From Tubulanus polymorphus (lineage: Eukaryota > Nemertea > Palaeonemertea > Tubulaniformes > Tubulanidae): a stretch of DNA of 64,000 bases. Position numbers and translations under genes: made by a program. Shown here in pieces: positions 1-12,600 of this stretch. Below the pieces are notes generated by a model. That model was not told where the DNA came from and did not search any database. It worked only from the letters and a program-made list of their open reading frames with translations. The stretch covers positions 8,542,704 through 8,606,703 of the forward strand of contig NC_134036.1 of the NCBI RefSeq assembly GCF_964204645.1, in the 5' to 3' direction. Every line of letters begins with the position of its first letter. The stretch's first letter is position 1.

Positions 1-975
1 GACCTGTTCTCTCTCGCTCCTCCAGACCTAGGCTCTCGAATCCCCTATTTTTGCCCAGTAGTTACGAAATGAGTCGTTTAGGCTAGCTGTTTAAAGGCAA
101 CGTGACCAACTTAATTCTTACCTTTAAGATTTTTTTTTTGAACTGGAAGAAATAGGATCTGAGAGATCTTATGTCGTGAGTTGAACTCTTATCAGTCGCA
201 CGGCTGCTGCGGTGGGCAATGCCGGGTGGTACTGGTACCGGTAGTTTGGATGATGGATGAATCGCAATGTTGCACGCATTAAATGCATGATGGATCGAAA
301 CATTTTCACGAGTCAACTTCTGATTTGAAACTCGCTCTACCGGTACTTGAGTTATATTTCTTTTTACGATAATGTAAACCAAAATGATCCCGAGAAAAAA
401 ATTCAACCCAGTCAACAACCAACATTTAACAGTACACGAAGTTTGGCTGATAAGGATATTTCACTAGATTTCATCTACCTGCCACATTCCAAAACTAAAA
501 AAATAAAATTCAGTTTCGTGTACATTTAAAAACAGTTTTTATTGAAATAACCTTTTGCAGAGAAAAATTATAATGAAATGCTGTGCAACTTAGATCATAA
601 TAATACAATTGCAATTAATCCTCGCAAAGTTTTTACAGGCCTAATTAATTCTATTATTTAAGATTTATGGATCATAAGTCTGTACGTAGTTATTACAGTC
701 AATAGTACATATAATAAAAAACAACTTTTAAACAGCATCACCCTTCTAAAAATCATCATTAAGTTATTATAACAAATAAATTCTATCATTTGATATCTAT
801 ATGGATAATAATCCTGTAGTTATTACAGTTGATATGATAGTACACAGACACAATATAATAAAATACAACTTTTAAAAAGCATCAAACTTCAAAAAAGAAA
901 ACTAACTTTGAAAGTAACTACAGGCCATGAGTATAACCGATTGACCCTGCTACTTATGATTAAAAGCCAAGATTT
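1..975. other. Intergenic sequence, no supported gene
   Basis: I see no supported gene here. A minus-strand reading frame at 83-418 (111 codons) opens with a hydrophobic stretch followed by a proline-rich part, but it has no recognisable domain and no splice context, so I do not call it. From about 540 the sequence is AT-rich. A short imperfect repeat lies at about 680-720 and 805-850: both parts contain a TAGTTATTACAGT phrase followed by a run leading to AACTTTTAA. Confidence 0.5.
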
Positions 976-2669
976 TCAAAACAAATGAGAAGAATAGCGA
1001 CAAGTACGTGTCCAAATATGTGCTTTCTTCTCCTCGTGGAATATGCGAGTAAATTTCATAGGACACTCACATAGATAACAATTATGATTGCTGCCAACCC
1101 AACGGTATATCCAGATATCATGGTTCGGACAATGGCAATTTGTGGTGGTACTCGAACTACCTAATTTTTTGTCAATACTTTTTTTAACCGCTTCGTTATA
1201 GGCACATATCGTATCTAGTTTATGCATTTGTCGAGCATGCTGAAGGAGATCTTTAAATTTTTCACCATACTTTTTGCAGTAAGGCAAAATACATCGATCA
1301 GCAATAACAACTTTTTCAGAAGTGTGACGCTTTTTATGGTCAGTCAGGTTGCCTCTAGACATAAATCTTAATCCACAAATATTGCAAGCATATTGTCCTT
1401 TTGGCACATGTCTTTTAACATGAACGTTCAAATTGCTCTTATCGGTAAAGCTTTTACCGCATATCTCGCATGAAAATTTCAGTTCTTTGCAATGTATTCT
1501 TGAATGACGATTAAAATTTGATTTATTGCCAAAAATTCTGCCGCACACCGAACATTCATATCCACTGTCTACTTTTTTACATAATACTGTAGCTGTATCG
1601 GGCGCAATAACTGATGACGAGTCCTGGTTCTTTTCGCTAACGTCACTTTTTAGAACGGAAACAACACGACGTCTATTACTTTTACGCCTGGACAAAGTTG
1701 TCGTAACATCAACACGTTTTACAGATACATTTTCTTCGATGTCCTGTTGCTGCTTGAGCTTTTTTAATTGGTCGACATGAATATTCCACTGTTCTTCGAA
1801 ACTAATCGAATCATACTTCCATGCGAGGAAATGAAGTCCAATATTTAGGGAGGGCTTAAGTCCAATTGCTTTTTTTTCCATAAACAATGGTATAATCGAT
1901 TTTGCATGTTCTTTAACTTCCTCCATTGGCCATGGCCCAATTGGCAATGCTCCACCATACTTTAACCGCAGAGCTTCCACGCGTCTAATCGTATCAATTT
2001 CGCCAATAATTGGGCAGGAGGGAAGAAATTCTTGAAATTCATGAGTATAAAAGCTGAAAAGAAAGATATTCAATTAGAAGATAGTTTAGTACAGGTAAGA
2101 TAAGAATTTTGGTTGATAAGAGGATTTATTGTCCATACTTACAAATAACCATAGCCATTTCCGTGTATTTCAACGACCAGGTCCCCACTTCCATAGGGGC
2201 ATGTTGGTGGAATATCATGTAGTCCGCAGATCTGTTTTTGGGCCTGTGTATTTTCCGCTACATTTATCACACCCATACATCTGGGAGGAAACTTACGAAC
2301 ATACGCAAATCCCACTCGTATTCTCTCTGACTCTGTGCGAAGTAAATAAAGAGGTTTCTTACTTATCATTGACATCAGATCAGCTAATACCAAGTCATAC
2401 AGCTATGCCTTGACAGTATATAAATTTAAACAATTACGGTATGTACCTTTTACAGCAGCTCCAGTAAGCTTGTTGGCCGGGTACTGGTTGTTGAGTCGGA
2501 GCCCATCTGTTTCAACGGGCGTACCGAGGATCGGGGTTTCACTGCCGACTTTCTTCTGCCGGCCTTGTTCTTTGTCACTATCGTCTTCGACTTCATCACT
2601 TACATTGAATGGTTCTATTCCACTAATATCGCTACTTGCATCCAGATCCACGCCTAGACATTCAGCCAT
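976..2669 (-). CDS. C2H2 zinc-finger protein, three exons
   Basis: Three exons join in phase: 2454-2669 (ATG at 2669), 2143-2402 and 976-2053, giving 517 aa. Donors read GTAAAA and GTAAGT; acceptors read ATAG and TTTCAG. Exon 1 is acidic. Exon 2 is Cys/Pro/Gly-containing and of unknown fold. Exon 3 holds three classical C2H2 fingers in tandem at about 1320-1562 (YECSVC...HSRIH, FSCEIC...HVKRH, YACNIC...HKKRH), then a C-C-H-H motif at about 1215-1300 that lacks the usual spacing, and a Cys-rich tail. A basic SRRKSNRRR stretch before the fingers could be a nuclear signal. Tandem fingers imply nucleic-acid binding, so a nuclear regulator is inferred; the target is unknown. The first donor is the weakest: a GTACAT site seven bases downstream is an alternative, but it breaks the phase. 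Confidence 0.75.
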
Positions 2670-2803
2670 CACGATGCAGATGCGTTCAGTTGATATAATT
2701 GATATAATTTATAGAAAGAAAAGAATTGGATCGTATCGTCGCTTCGAGTATGATAAAAGAGAGCTGATGTTAGATGTTACTCTTGACGCACCCGTGTTGT
2801 GCA

Positions 2804-2815
2804 TGCGCATGCGCA
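2804..2815. promoter_or_regulatory. NRF-1-like motif upstream of the zinc-finger gene
   Basis: TGCGCATGCGCA is a perfect palindromic match to the NRF-1 consensus (YGCGCAYGCGCR). It lies about 135 bp upstream of the zinc-finger ATG at 2669, in an otherwise featureless stretch (2670-2948), where a TATA-less housekeeping promoter would be expected. NRF-1 sites of this kind are known in animal promoters; use here is inferred. Confidence 0.45.
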
Positions 2816-2948
2816 TTGCCTGGACCGTACGATTTTAGATTATAATCAAAATCATTGTATTTCACAAACGTCATCGCTTCAAACACTCGATGAAGTTTAA
2901 AACAAAATACGAAGCAAGTACGTCACCACGATTATTATAGTAATTATA

Positions 2949-5900
2949 GTGGTCGTTCTTATTTGAACGACGATATCAGAAACGCGCAACTGCTAATATA
3001 TAACCATATTCGCAATTCACCAGAAACATACTGAGACAAGAACGACCAAGCAGGCAGAAAACATTAAACAATCATCAATATCCACATTTTTCGACTATAT
3101 TTAGCGTGAAATAGAAGTTTCGATCAATTTCTCATTGTTGGTCGTTCTTGTTTGAACGACGATATCAGAAACGCGCAACTGCTAATATATAACCACATTC
3201 GCAATTCACCAGAAACATACTGAGACAAGAACGACCAAGCAGACAGAAAAAATTAAACAATCATCAATATCCACATTTTTCGACTATATTTAGCGTGAAA
3301 TAGAAGTTTCGATCAATTTCTCATTGTTGGTCGTTCTTGTTTGAACGACGATATCAGAAACGCGCAACTGCTAATATATAACCATATTCGCAATTCACCA
3401 GAAACATACTGAGACAAGAACGACCAAGCAGGCAGAAAACATTAAACAATCATCAATATCCACATTTTTCGACTATATTTAGCGTGAAATAGAAGTTTCG
3501 ATCAATTTCTCATTGTTGGTCGTTCTTGTTTGAACGACGATATCAGAAACGCGCAACTGCTAATATATAACCATATTCGCAATTCACCAGAAACATACTG
3601 AGACAAGAACGACCAAGCAGGCAGAAAACATTAAACAATCATCAATATCCACATTTTTCGACTATATTTAGCGTGAAATAGAAGTTTCGTTCAATTTCTC
3701 ATTGTTGGTCGTTCTTGTTTGAACGACGATATCAGAAACGCGCAACTGCTAATATATAACCATATTCGCAATTCACCAGAAACATACTGAGACAAGAACG
3801 ACCAAGCAGGCAGAAAACATTAAACAATCATCAATATCCACATTTTTCGACTATATTTAGCGTGAAATAGAAGTTTCGATCAATTTCTCATTGTTGGTCG
3901 TTCTTGTTTGAACGACGATATCAGAAACGCGCAACTGCTAATATATAACCATATTCGCAATTCACCAGAAACATACTGAGACAAGAACGACCAAGCAGGC
4001 AGAAAACATTAAACAATCATCAATATCCACATTTTTCGACTATATTTAGCGTGAAATAGAAGTTTCGATCAATTTCTCATTGTTGGTCGTTCTTGTTTGA
4101 ACGACGATATCAGAAACGCGCAACTGCTAATATATAACCACATTCGCAATTCACCAGAAACATACTGAGACAAGAACGACCAAGCAGGCAGAAAACATTA
4201 AACAATCATCAATATCCACATTTTTCGACTATATTTAGCGTGAAATAGAAGTTTCGATCAATTTCTCATTGTTGGTCGTTCTTGTTTGAACGACGATATC
4301 AGAAACGCGCAACTGCTAATATATAACCACATTCGCAATTCACCAGAAACATACTGAGACAAGAACGACCAAGCAGACAGAAAACATTAAACAATCATCA
4401 ATATCCACATTTTTCGACTATATTTAGCGTGAAATAGAAGTTTCGATCAATTTCTCATTGTTGGTCGTTCTTGTTTGAACGACGATATCAGAAACGCGCA
4501 ACTGCTAATATATAACCATATTCGCAATTCACCAGAAACATACTGAGACAAGAACGACCAAGCAGGCAGAAAACATTAAACAATCATCAATATCCACATT
4601 TTTCGACTATATTTAGCGTGAAATAGAAGTTTCGATCAATTTCTCATTGTTGGTCGTTCTTGTTTGAACGACGATATCAGAAACGCGCAACTGCTAATAT
4701 ATAACCATATTCGCAATTCACCAGAAACATACTGAGACAAGAACGACCAAGCAGGCAGAAAACATTAAACAATCATCAATATCCACATTTTTCGACTATA
4801 TTTAGCGTGAAATAGAAGTTTCGATCAATTTCTCATTGTTGGTCGTTCTTGTTTGAACGACGATATCAGAAACGCGCAACTGCTAATATATAACCATATT
4901 CGCAATTCACCAGAAACATACTGAGACAAGAACGACCAAGCAGGCAGAAAACATTAAACAATCATCAATATCCACATTTTTCGACTATATTTAGCGTGAA
5001 ATAGAAGTTTCGATCAATTTCTCATTGTTGGTCGTTCTTGTTTGAACGACGATATCAGAAACGCGCAACTGCTAATATATAACCATATTCGCAATTCACC
5101 AGAAACATACTGAGACAAGAACGACCAAGCAGGCAGAAAACATTAAACAATCATCAATATCCACATTTTTCGACTATATTTAGCGTGAAATAGAAGTTTC
5201 GATCAATTTCTCATTGCTGGTCGTTCTTATTTGAACGACGATATCAGAAACGCGCAACTGCTAATATATAACCATATTCGCAATTCACCAGAAACATACT
5301 GAGACAAGAACGACCAAGCAGGCAGAAAACATTAAACAATCATCAATATCCACATTTTTCGACTATATTTAGCGTGAAATAGAAGTTTCGATCAATTTCT
5401 CATTGTTGGTCTTTCTTGTTTGAACGACGATATCAGAAACGCGCAACTGCTAATATATAACCATATTCGCAATTCACCAGAAACATACTGAGACAAGAAC
5501 GACCAAGCAGGCAGAAAACATTAAACAATCATCAATATCCACATTTTTCGACTATATTTAGCGTGAAATAGAAGTTTCGATCAATTTCTCATTGCTGGTC
5601 GTTCTTATTTGAACGACGATATCAGAAACGCGCAACTGCTAATGTATAACCATATTCGCAATTCACCAGAAACATACTGAGACAAGAACGACCAAGCAGG
5701 CAGAAAACATTAAACAATCATCAATATCCACATTTTTCGACTATATTTAGCGTGAAATAGAAGTTTCGATCAATTTCTCATTGTTGGTCGTTCTTGTTTG
5801 AACGACGATATCAGAAACGCGCAACTGCTAATATATAACCATATTCGCAATTCACCAGAAACATACTGAGACAAGAACGACCAAGCAGGCAGAAAACATT

Positions 5901-7279
5901 AAACAATCATCAATATCCACATTTTTCGACTATATTTAGCGTGAAATAGAAGTTTCGATCAATTTCTCATTGTTGGTCGTTCTTGTTTGAACGACGATAT
6001 CAGAAACGCGCAACTGCTAATATATAACCATATTCGCAATTCACCAGAAACATACTGAGACAAGAACGACCAAGCAGGCAGAAAACATTAAACAATCATC
6101 AATATCCACATTTTTCGACTATATTTAGCGTGAAATAGAAGTTTCGATCAATTTCTCATTGCTGGTCGTTCTTATTTGAACGACGATATCAGAAACGCGC
6201 AACTGCTAATATATAACCATATTCGCAATTCACCAGAAACATACTGAGACAAGAACGACCAAGCAGGCAGAAAACATTAAACAATCATCAATATCCACAT
6301 TTTTCGACTATATTTAGCGTGAAATAGAAGTTTCGATCAATTTCTCATTGTTGGTCTTTCTTGTTTGAACGACGATATCAGAAACGCGCAACTGCTAATA
6401 TATAACCATATTCGCAATTCACCAGAAACATACTGAGACAAGAACGACCAAGCAGGCAGAAAACATTAAACAATCATCAATATCCACATTTTTCGACTAT
6501 ATTTAGCGTGAAATAGAAGTTTCGATCAATTTCTCATTGCTGGTCGTTCTTATTTGAACGACGATATCAGAAACGCGCAACTGCTAATATATAACCATAT
6601 TCGCAATTCACCAGAAACATACTGAGACAAGAACGACCAAGCAGGCAGAAAACATTAAACAATCATCAATATCCACATTTTTCGACTATATTTAGCGTGA
6701 AATAGAAGTTTCGATCAATTTCTCATTGTTGGTCTTTCTTGTTTGAACGACGATATCAGAAACGCGCAACTGCTAATATATAACCATATTCGCAATTCAC
6801 CAGAAACATACTGAGACAAGAACGACCAAGCAGGCAGAAAACATTAAACAATCATCAATATCCACATTTTTCGACTATATTTAGCGTGAAATAGAAGTTT
6901 CGATCAATTTCTCATTGTTGGTCGTTCTTGTTTGAACGACGATATCAGAAACGCGCAACTGCTAATATATAACCATATTCGCAATTCACCAGAAACATAC
7001 TGAGACAAGAACGACCAAGCAGGCAGAAAACATTAAACAATCATCAATATCCACATTTTTCGACTATATTTAGCGTGAAATAGAAGTTTCGATCAATTTC
7101 TCATTGCTGGTCGTTCTTGTTTGAACGACGATATCAGAAACGCGCAACTGCTAATATATAACCATATTCGCAATTCACCAGAAACATACTGAGACAAGAA
7201 CGACCAAGCAGGCAGAAAACATTAAACAATCATCAATATCCACATTTTTCGACTATTTTAAGCGTGAAATAGAAGTTTC
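2949..7279. repeat. Satellite array, 189-bp monomer, about 23 copies
   Basis: The GAACGACGATATC landmark recurs at 2965, 3154, 3343, 3532 and on to 7123 at exactly 189-bp intervals, giving 23 near-identical monomers with no indels inside the array. Each monomer contains TTGGTCGTTCTTGT and, about 80 bp on, its reverse complement, plus an inner GTCGTTC/GAACGAC hairpin, so one heptamer occurs three times per unit. Single-base variants mark subtypes: a CTGG...TATTTG type at monomers 13, 15, 18 and 20 and a GGTCTTTC type at 14, 19 and 21. Neither strand codes. The left junction follows an AT-rich tract. The right end breaks into a TTG-rich microsatellite. Confidence 0.95.
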
Positions 7280-7827
7280 GTTGTTGCTGTTGTTGTTGTT
7301 CTTCGACTCTACGGGCCTCCTGGTTTTTGAAGATCATTTTCAATCCAAAATACCACAAAATAGATCTAGCCGGCTCATTCACGTATTATATTCAAAGAAA
7401 TAACGAACAACGAAATCATCTTCAATGTATTGTGAATGACAAATGAACGTTTAGCGTCACATATCTATTTATTCATGAACACGATAATTACACACATACA
7501 CATATTATATAAATATTCATATATCATTACACTAGCATACCACGCATACAGGCATTGACTAATAAAAACAAACATCGCATTTCTAGCCAAAATATATCAC
7601 AATATAAATTATTATAAATTGTACTCTATGTTAATAAAATCTGATGTACACGAGTTTTTTATTCAATAATTTGATGCAAAAATTCAGAAAAATACTTAAA
7701 AACACATTTGATATAATTTATAATTTCCATTGAAAAGAAATCAATACTGAAGCTGGCCAGGACATATTTGCAAAAATATTGTTCCAAATTCACAGGGGAA
7801 CAGTAGTGGATGAACAGAGATTGAAAA
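7280..7827. other. Non-coding spacer with a short TTG microsatellite
   Basis: The stretch starts with an imperfect (TTG/CTG)n tract at 7280-7302 where the satellite stops. It continues as AT-rich sequence with several TATATT runs. No gene, RNA or terminal repeat is visible. Confidence 0.5.
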
Positions 7828-9140
7828 CTAGGGGTCCAGGGACACCATGCCCACTTGGGAAGTGGTTCCAAATGCTCAACAATCTAACAATTTCAATATT
7901 CAACGCCCCCTGGTGACCATATACAAAAACCAATGACCTTGAAACTCATCACAATCATAGAACATGTCAGCAGCTACAATTTTGTAATTGATTGTGATAA
8001 CTAAATATGCCTTGTTACCAATCTAATATGGAAATACTAAGTTATTCTACTATTCAACGCCCCCTGGTGACCATATACAAAAACCAATGACCTTGAAACT
8101 CATCACAATCATAGAACATGTCAGCAGCTACAATTTTGTAATTGATTGTGATAACTAAATATGCCTTGTTACCAATCTAATATGGAAATACTAAGTTATT
8201 CTACTATTCAACGCCCCCTGGTGACCATATACAAAAACCAATGACCTTGAAACTCATCACAATCATAGAACATGTCAGCAGCTACAATTTTGTAATTGAT
8301 TGTGATAACTAAATATGCCTTGTTACCAATCTAATATGGAAATACTAAGTTATTCTACTATTCAACGCCCCCTGGTGACTATATTCAAAACCCAATGACC
8401 TCGAAACTCACCACAATCATAGAACATGTCATGAACTACAACTTTGCAAGTGATCATGATAACAAAATACGCCTAAGTACCAATATAATAAGGAAATACT
8501 AAGTTATTCTACTATTCAACGCCCCCTGGTGACCATATAGAATAACTAATGTCCTTAAAACTCTCAACAATAATAGATGATGTCATGAGCTATAACTTTC
8601 CAATTGATTGTGGTTACAAAATATGCATAGGTACGAATATAATAAAGAAATGCTAAGATATTGTATTATTCAACGCCCCCTGGTGGTCATTGACAAAATC
8701 CAATGACCTTGAAACTCACCACAATCATAGAACACGTTATGAGCCACAACTTTCTAATTGATTGTGGTATCAAAATACGCTTAGGTATCAATATAATGTG
8801 GAAAAACTTTTTCCCACTTACAAATGAGTACTGGCGACACCAAGATGGCTGCCAATTGCGTCATAATTGGCTGATGAAAAATAACTGTCTCAGGTTTTAA
8901 AGCATCCCTTTCCAAAGAATACCCATCACAAATTGCAAATTGAGAAATGGCAAACCAGTAGGAAGCTACAGGGCTCAGAATTTGGGCCAAAATTTACATT
9001 TTTGGGCACTAAAAAGGTCATAGGACGGCCATCTTGAGTCCGATCGACCCAATTTTTGTTATGCTGATGGGCCCTGGGAAGATACACATACATCCGAAAG
9101 ATCAAGGTAATTGATCAAAGCGTCTTAAAAATTTCCCTCA
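7828..9140 (+). mobile_element. Non-autonomous repeat element with expanded core
   Basis: The head at 7828-7870 (TCCAGGGACACC, then CCCACTTGGGA) and the tail at 8815-9140 match the compact copy at 36168-36954. Here the core 154-bp unit is tandemly multiplied to six copies. The tail has AAGATGGCTGCC at about 8841 and the inverted GGCCATCTTG at about 9028. The terminal hairpin seen in other copies is missing, so this copy is 3'-truncated. Further fragments lie in the KDZ gene introns and at 16.3 and 42.3 kb. Central tandem repeats in a non-coding element recall the Helitron-like Pearl elements of bivalves; that assignment is inference. Confidence 0.7.
7897..8824. repeat. 154-bp tandem repeat, six units, CTCF-like motif in each
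   Basis: CAACGCCCCCTGG starts at 7901, 8055, 8209, 8363, 8517 and 8671, an exact 154-bp period. The first three units are almost identical and the last three are diverged, which points to recent amplification at the left side. On the minus strand the motif reads TGGTCACCAGGGGGCGTTG, close to the vertebrate CTCF consensus (three differences over 19 bases by eye). The sixth unit grades into the element tail. Confidence 0.9.
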
Positions 9141-9660
9141 AAAAGTTCAAATTTTTAGTCAGGAATATGATCAACAGCTAGTAGACAACAATAATAAAAG
9201 GAAATTGAGGTGTTTGTACAATTACCTATAAAAAATTATATTTTGAACATATTTCACGGAATTCCGGGAATTTTAATTTTACAATCCAAGGTCGCCATCA
9301 ATGTCCGATTAGCAAAGTTGTCTGAGCATGGCTGCACCATTTCCATGGCTGCACCATTTCCAATCAAATTTGTAACATCCGATGTAATAAAATATTTTTT
9401 GATAATGATCTGTGCCGATATAATGATTTGATTTAAAAAAAAAAAAAAATTACGACAAAGGAGTTTGGTAGTCGGTCGGCCATATATATTTTTGAAAAAA
9501 GTTATTTCACCCAAAATTTTGAAAAAGGGTCGATAGGCAATTATATCTTATTCTGAAAATGATTATTTGAAACGACGAAATATCGGGTCAGTCGGGCGCG
9601 AGAAACAGAGTTTTCTTTTCTGTGGCCTAAATTCCAAATTTGTGTGGCCTAAATTCAAAA
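9141..9660. other. Spacer downstream of the KDZ gene
   Basis: No gene is visible. The notable features are a 15-base A run at about 9433-9447, a tandem pair of GGCTGCACCATTTCC around 9330-9360, and a duplicated GTGTGGCCTAAATTC phrase at about 9620-9655, just beyond the KDZ stop codon. Confidence 0.4.
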
Positions 9661-12600
9661 TTAAACAACTACTTCTGTGTCAGACTCTTGATCATCAGAA
9701 TCAAAAGTATACAGTGCGGAATTGGAATCTTCTGGTTCAGCAGTTTGTTTTTCCACTAAATTTGAGTATATTTCTTGACACGAGGAAATGCGTTTATGAA
9801 GGAACTTCAGTTTTTCATATATCAAACTCTTAAGTCCCTGATCTACATCGTCATCTTCCCTGGCAGCAAGAAGATCAGCTCGTTGAATCTCTAAATTCTG
9901 TATCACATGAGAAAGTTCAACCTGAACCATTTGCTTTTCTTCTATCGACCTTTTCAGAGTAAACCAACTGCCTAAGGCTTTACGTTGCATTGTAGTTAAA
10001 GCTGACATCTAAAGGAAGAACAAGACAGGAAATCAAATACGAGAAAAATTTTGTAGCAAGCTCCACCGAGAAGAATAAAGACCAACCTCGTTAGACAATG
10101 GCTGGTAAATTGTGCTTTCGAGATTCAGAGCATCTTTAGAACTAATTCTGTTGATATCCGCAGTCAGACAATTGTACAAGTTAATGGCCTTTTTATACTT
10201 TTCACAACCCGCTTCCGCTGCTTGATCAGACGACTTGCAATTTTCTGGCCACCTAAAATTTAGTGGGGTATATACATGAGTTATGTCTGTTCTGAAGGGA
10301 TTTACAAGGGAGGAATGACAATGTAGCAATTATGTCACATGGGATGGCAGTTTCACCTGCATGTTTTTTTGAAGCTTTATCAAGAACCTTCATCTCACAT
10401 GCTAAGGTTCGCATTTGTCGAAGATATGCACAACGTTTCCTGTCATTCATTGCTTCCATTAGATTGATGTATTCGTATTGAGAACTGGACCATCGAGTGA
10501 GATTCCGAATATTTTCAATTGATTGAAGTCTTGCATCCAGTCTAAACGAGACAACAGTATCAGTATCATCACAATGCCACCATAATGAAAACTGACAGAA
10601 AACAAGCTGAAAACTAATACCAATGTACGTAGTTACTCCAACTTACTCATCTCTCTCTTTAACAAGGGTCATACATGTGGCACCATCATTAGAGCTCTTT
10701 ATCATTGTACTGAGAAAAAAAATATATTTACATTCATATTTCATTTAAGTACTTAATAAGTGCACCTCTGATGATTTATTTCATAATTACTATAACTTAC
10801 CAGACACTGTAGTATGTAGACAAGAGCTTGACGTATTTTTCTTGCCATGAGGATGGGTTTCCTTAATATTGAAAAAGAAAAATAATCAATACAACAGGCC
10901 TTAAAACTCTTTCCACACCGTGGGTTAAATATTTCGCCTCATGAGATGACTATAGCTGATGTCGTGGGCAAACTCATTTGCCAGGGATATATCTAAAATA
11001 ATTTCATTGAAAAAAAGTTTATAGGGCAATTTTTATTGGTTTGTCAAGTGGATGAGATCTCAGTCATGTATCTGGTATACTATAGTATAGAACTATTAGA
11101 TGGCGAAGCTGTGCCCACAGTAACTTATGGCAGGTGACCTCCATTTTTTCCCAGATTTCTAATTCAAAGGTCAATAAGTCAGCGTGACCCTCAATGGACC
11201 CAAACCCTAGAGTGTATCATATAACCATTCATGAGCTTTCAGAAAATTATTGGTTTTGGGGTGTTGACTTAGTTCAATGCCACGTGTTCACAACCCCGAA
11301 AAGGTCCAGCACAGCTGAGTGGAATTTCATTAATGATGATCAACATGGAAAGAGTTAAACTTGTTAACACCATGCCATAACTTTTACCTTTATCTCTTTT
11401 ATGAGTCACTGATACCTTTTCCTGGAAATTCCACTGTTCAAAGATATCATCTCTCCCAGTAGCTATTTCTAAAAATAATGAAAAGATACATGTAAATTCA
11501 GCTTTATTCCTCTAGCAAATAAGATACATGGTGACAAATCGAGACCTGGAATTATCAATGATATATCGGCAAGTTCCTTTTCTGCTTGTTCTATAGCTAC
11601 ATCTGCTCTCTTAAACCGCTCAAACAATGCGAATTCTAAAACCACAAACAAAAATGATGTCAAAATTATCAATATGTGATAACCATACCATCCTGGATTT
11701 ACTTACCAATTTTATTCATTTTCTTCCATGTATAATGCTGGGCTGCTAATGTAAGTAACTCTAACCTACGATTTGGAGTCTGTTCCTTTGTGATTTGAGC
11801 AAATCGTCGGATATAAGACCAAAATCGTTCCATAGTTTCTCCATCCGTCAAACCAAAATTTTCCAAGCGACGTGGACTTAAGTTTGTCTGAGCGATAATA
11901 AAAGATAAAAAAACATTTTTTTTTTCAAATAAATATAATGATCCAGTCAGAAGAAAACTTAAACCTAGGTTAGATCCATACTTGACAATTGGCTTGATGA
12001 CCATAGCAGTGAAATAATGGAATGGCAAATTGGAGATTACCCGGCAACATTCTTGAAATATCTGGTTTCTGAAAAAATATCAAATGCACGTGGTAGTTAG
12101 AATGGGTTCAGGGAAACCATTCTCATTTGGGAACTAGGGATATTGTTTCAATAACATGGTCTATGGGCAATAACTAAGAAATGGCATCTACCTTTAGATA
12201 TTTTTGCAATACACAAGCTATGTCATACATAACTACCAATTCTAATTGATTATGCTCAACTTGCAGCTCTGCAACCATATGATTCAACAGCGAAACAACG
12301 TAACTGAGCCTGGAATATGAATCAAACACATTCTCACACATCAAAACTAGGGATCCAAGGACTCCATGAAATCATTGACTATTTCAATATTCAATGGCCT
12401 CTAATGAACATACACAGAAACCAATGATCTTGGCACTCATCAGAGAAGATTTCATGAGCTACATATTTGCAATTGATTGTGGTTCCAAAATATGCACATG
12501 TAAGATACAGAACTAGATTACCTTTCACCGTGCCTTAGATTTAGCATCGCTAGTGGAATCTCATGTCGTGAACATGCCAAACCCATCACACCAGTATAAT

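Noticed and set aside
83-418. Minus-strand 111-codon ORF with hydrophobic start
   Set aside because: No domain, no splice or promoter context and atypical composition; could be chance.
2410-2838. Plus-strand 142-codon ORF
   Set aside because: Antisense to the first exon of the zinc-finger gene, which has consistent splicing and fingers downstream.
2949-7279. CRISPR-like or rDNA-like array
   Set aside because: Monomers of 189 bp are directly joined with no variable spacers, and the sequence does not resemble 5S or other rRNA; it is a satellite in eukaryotic DNA.
10242-10253. Acceptor TTTTAG directly before GTGGCCAG in the KDZ gene
   Set aside because: It breaks the reading phase with the preceding exon; the CCAG acceptor eight bases downstream keeps the frame and was used.
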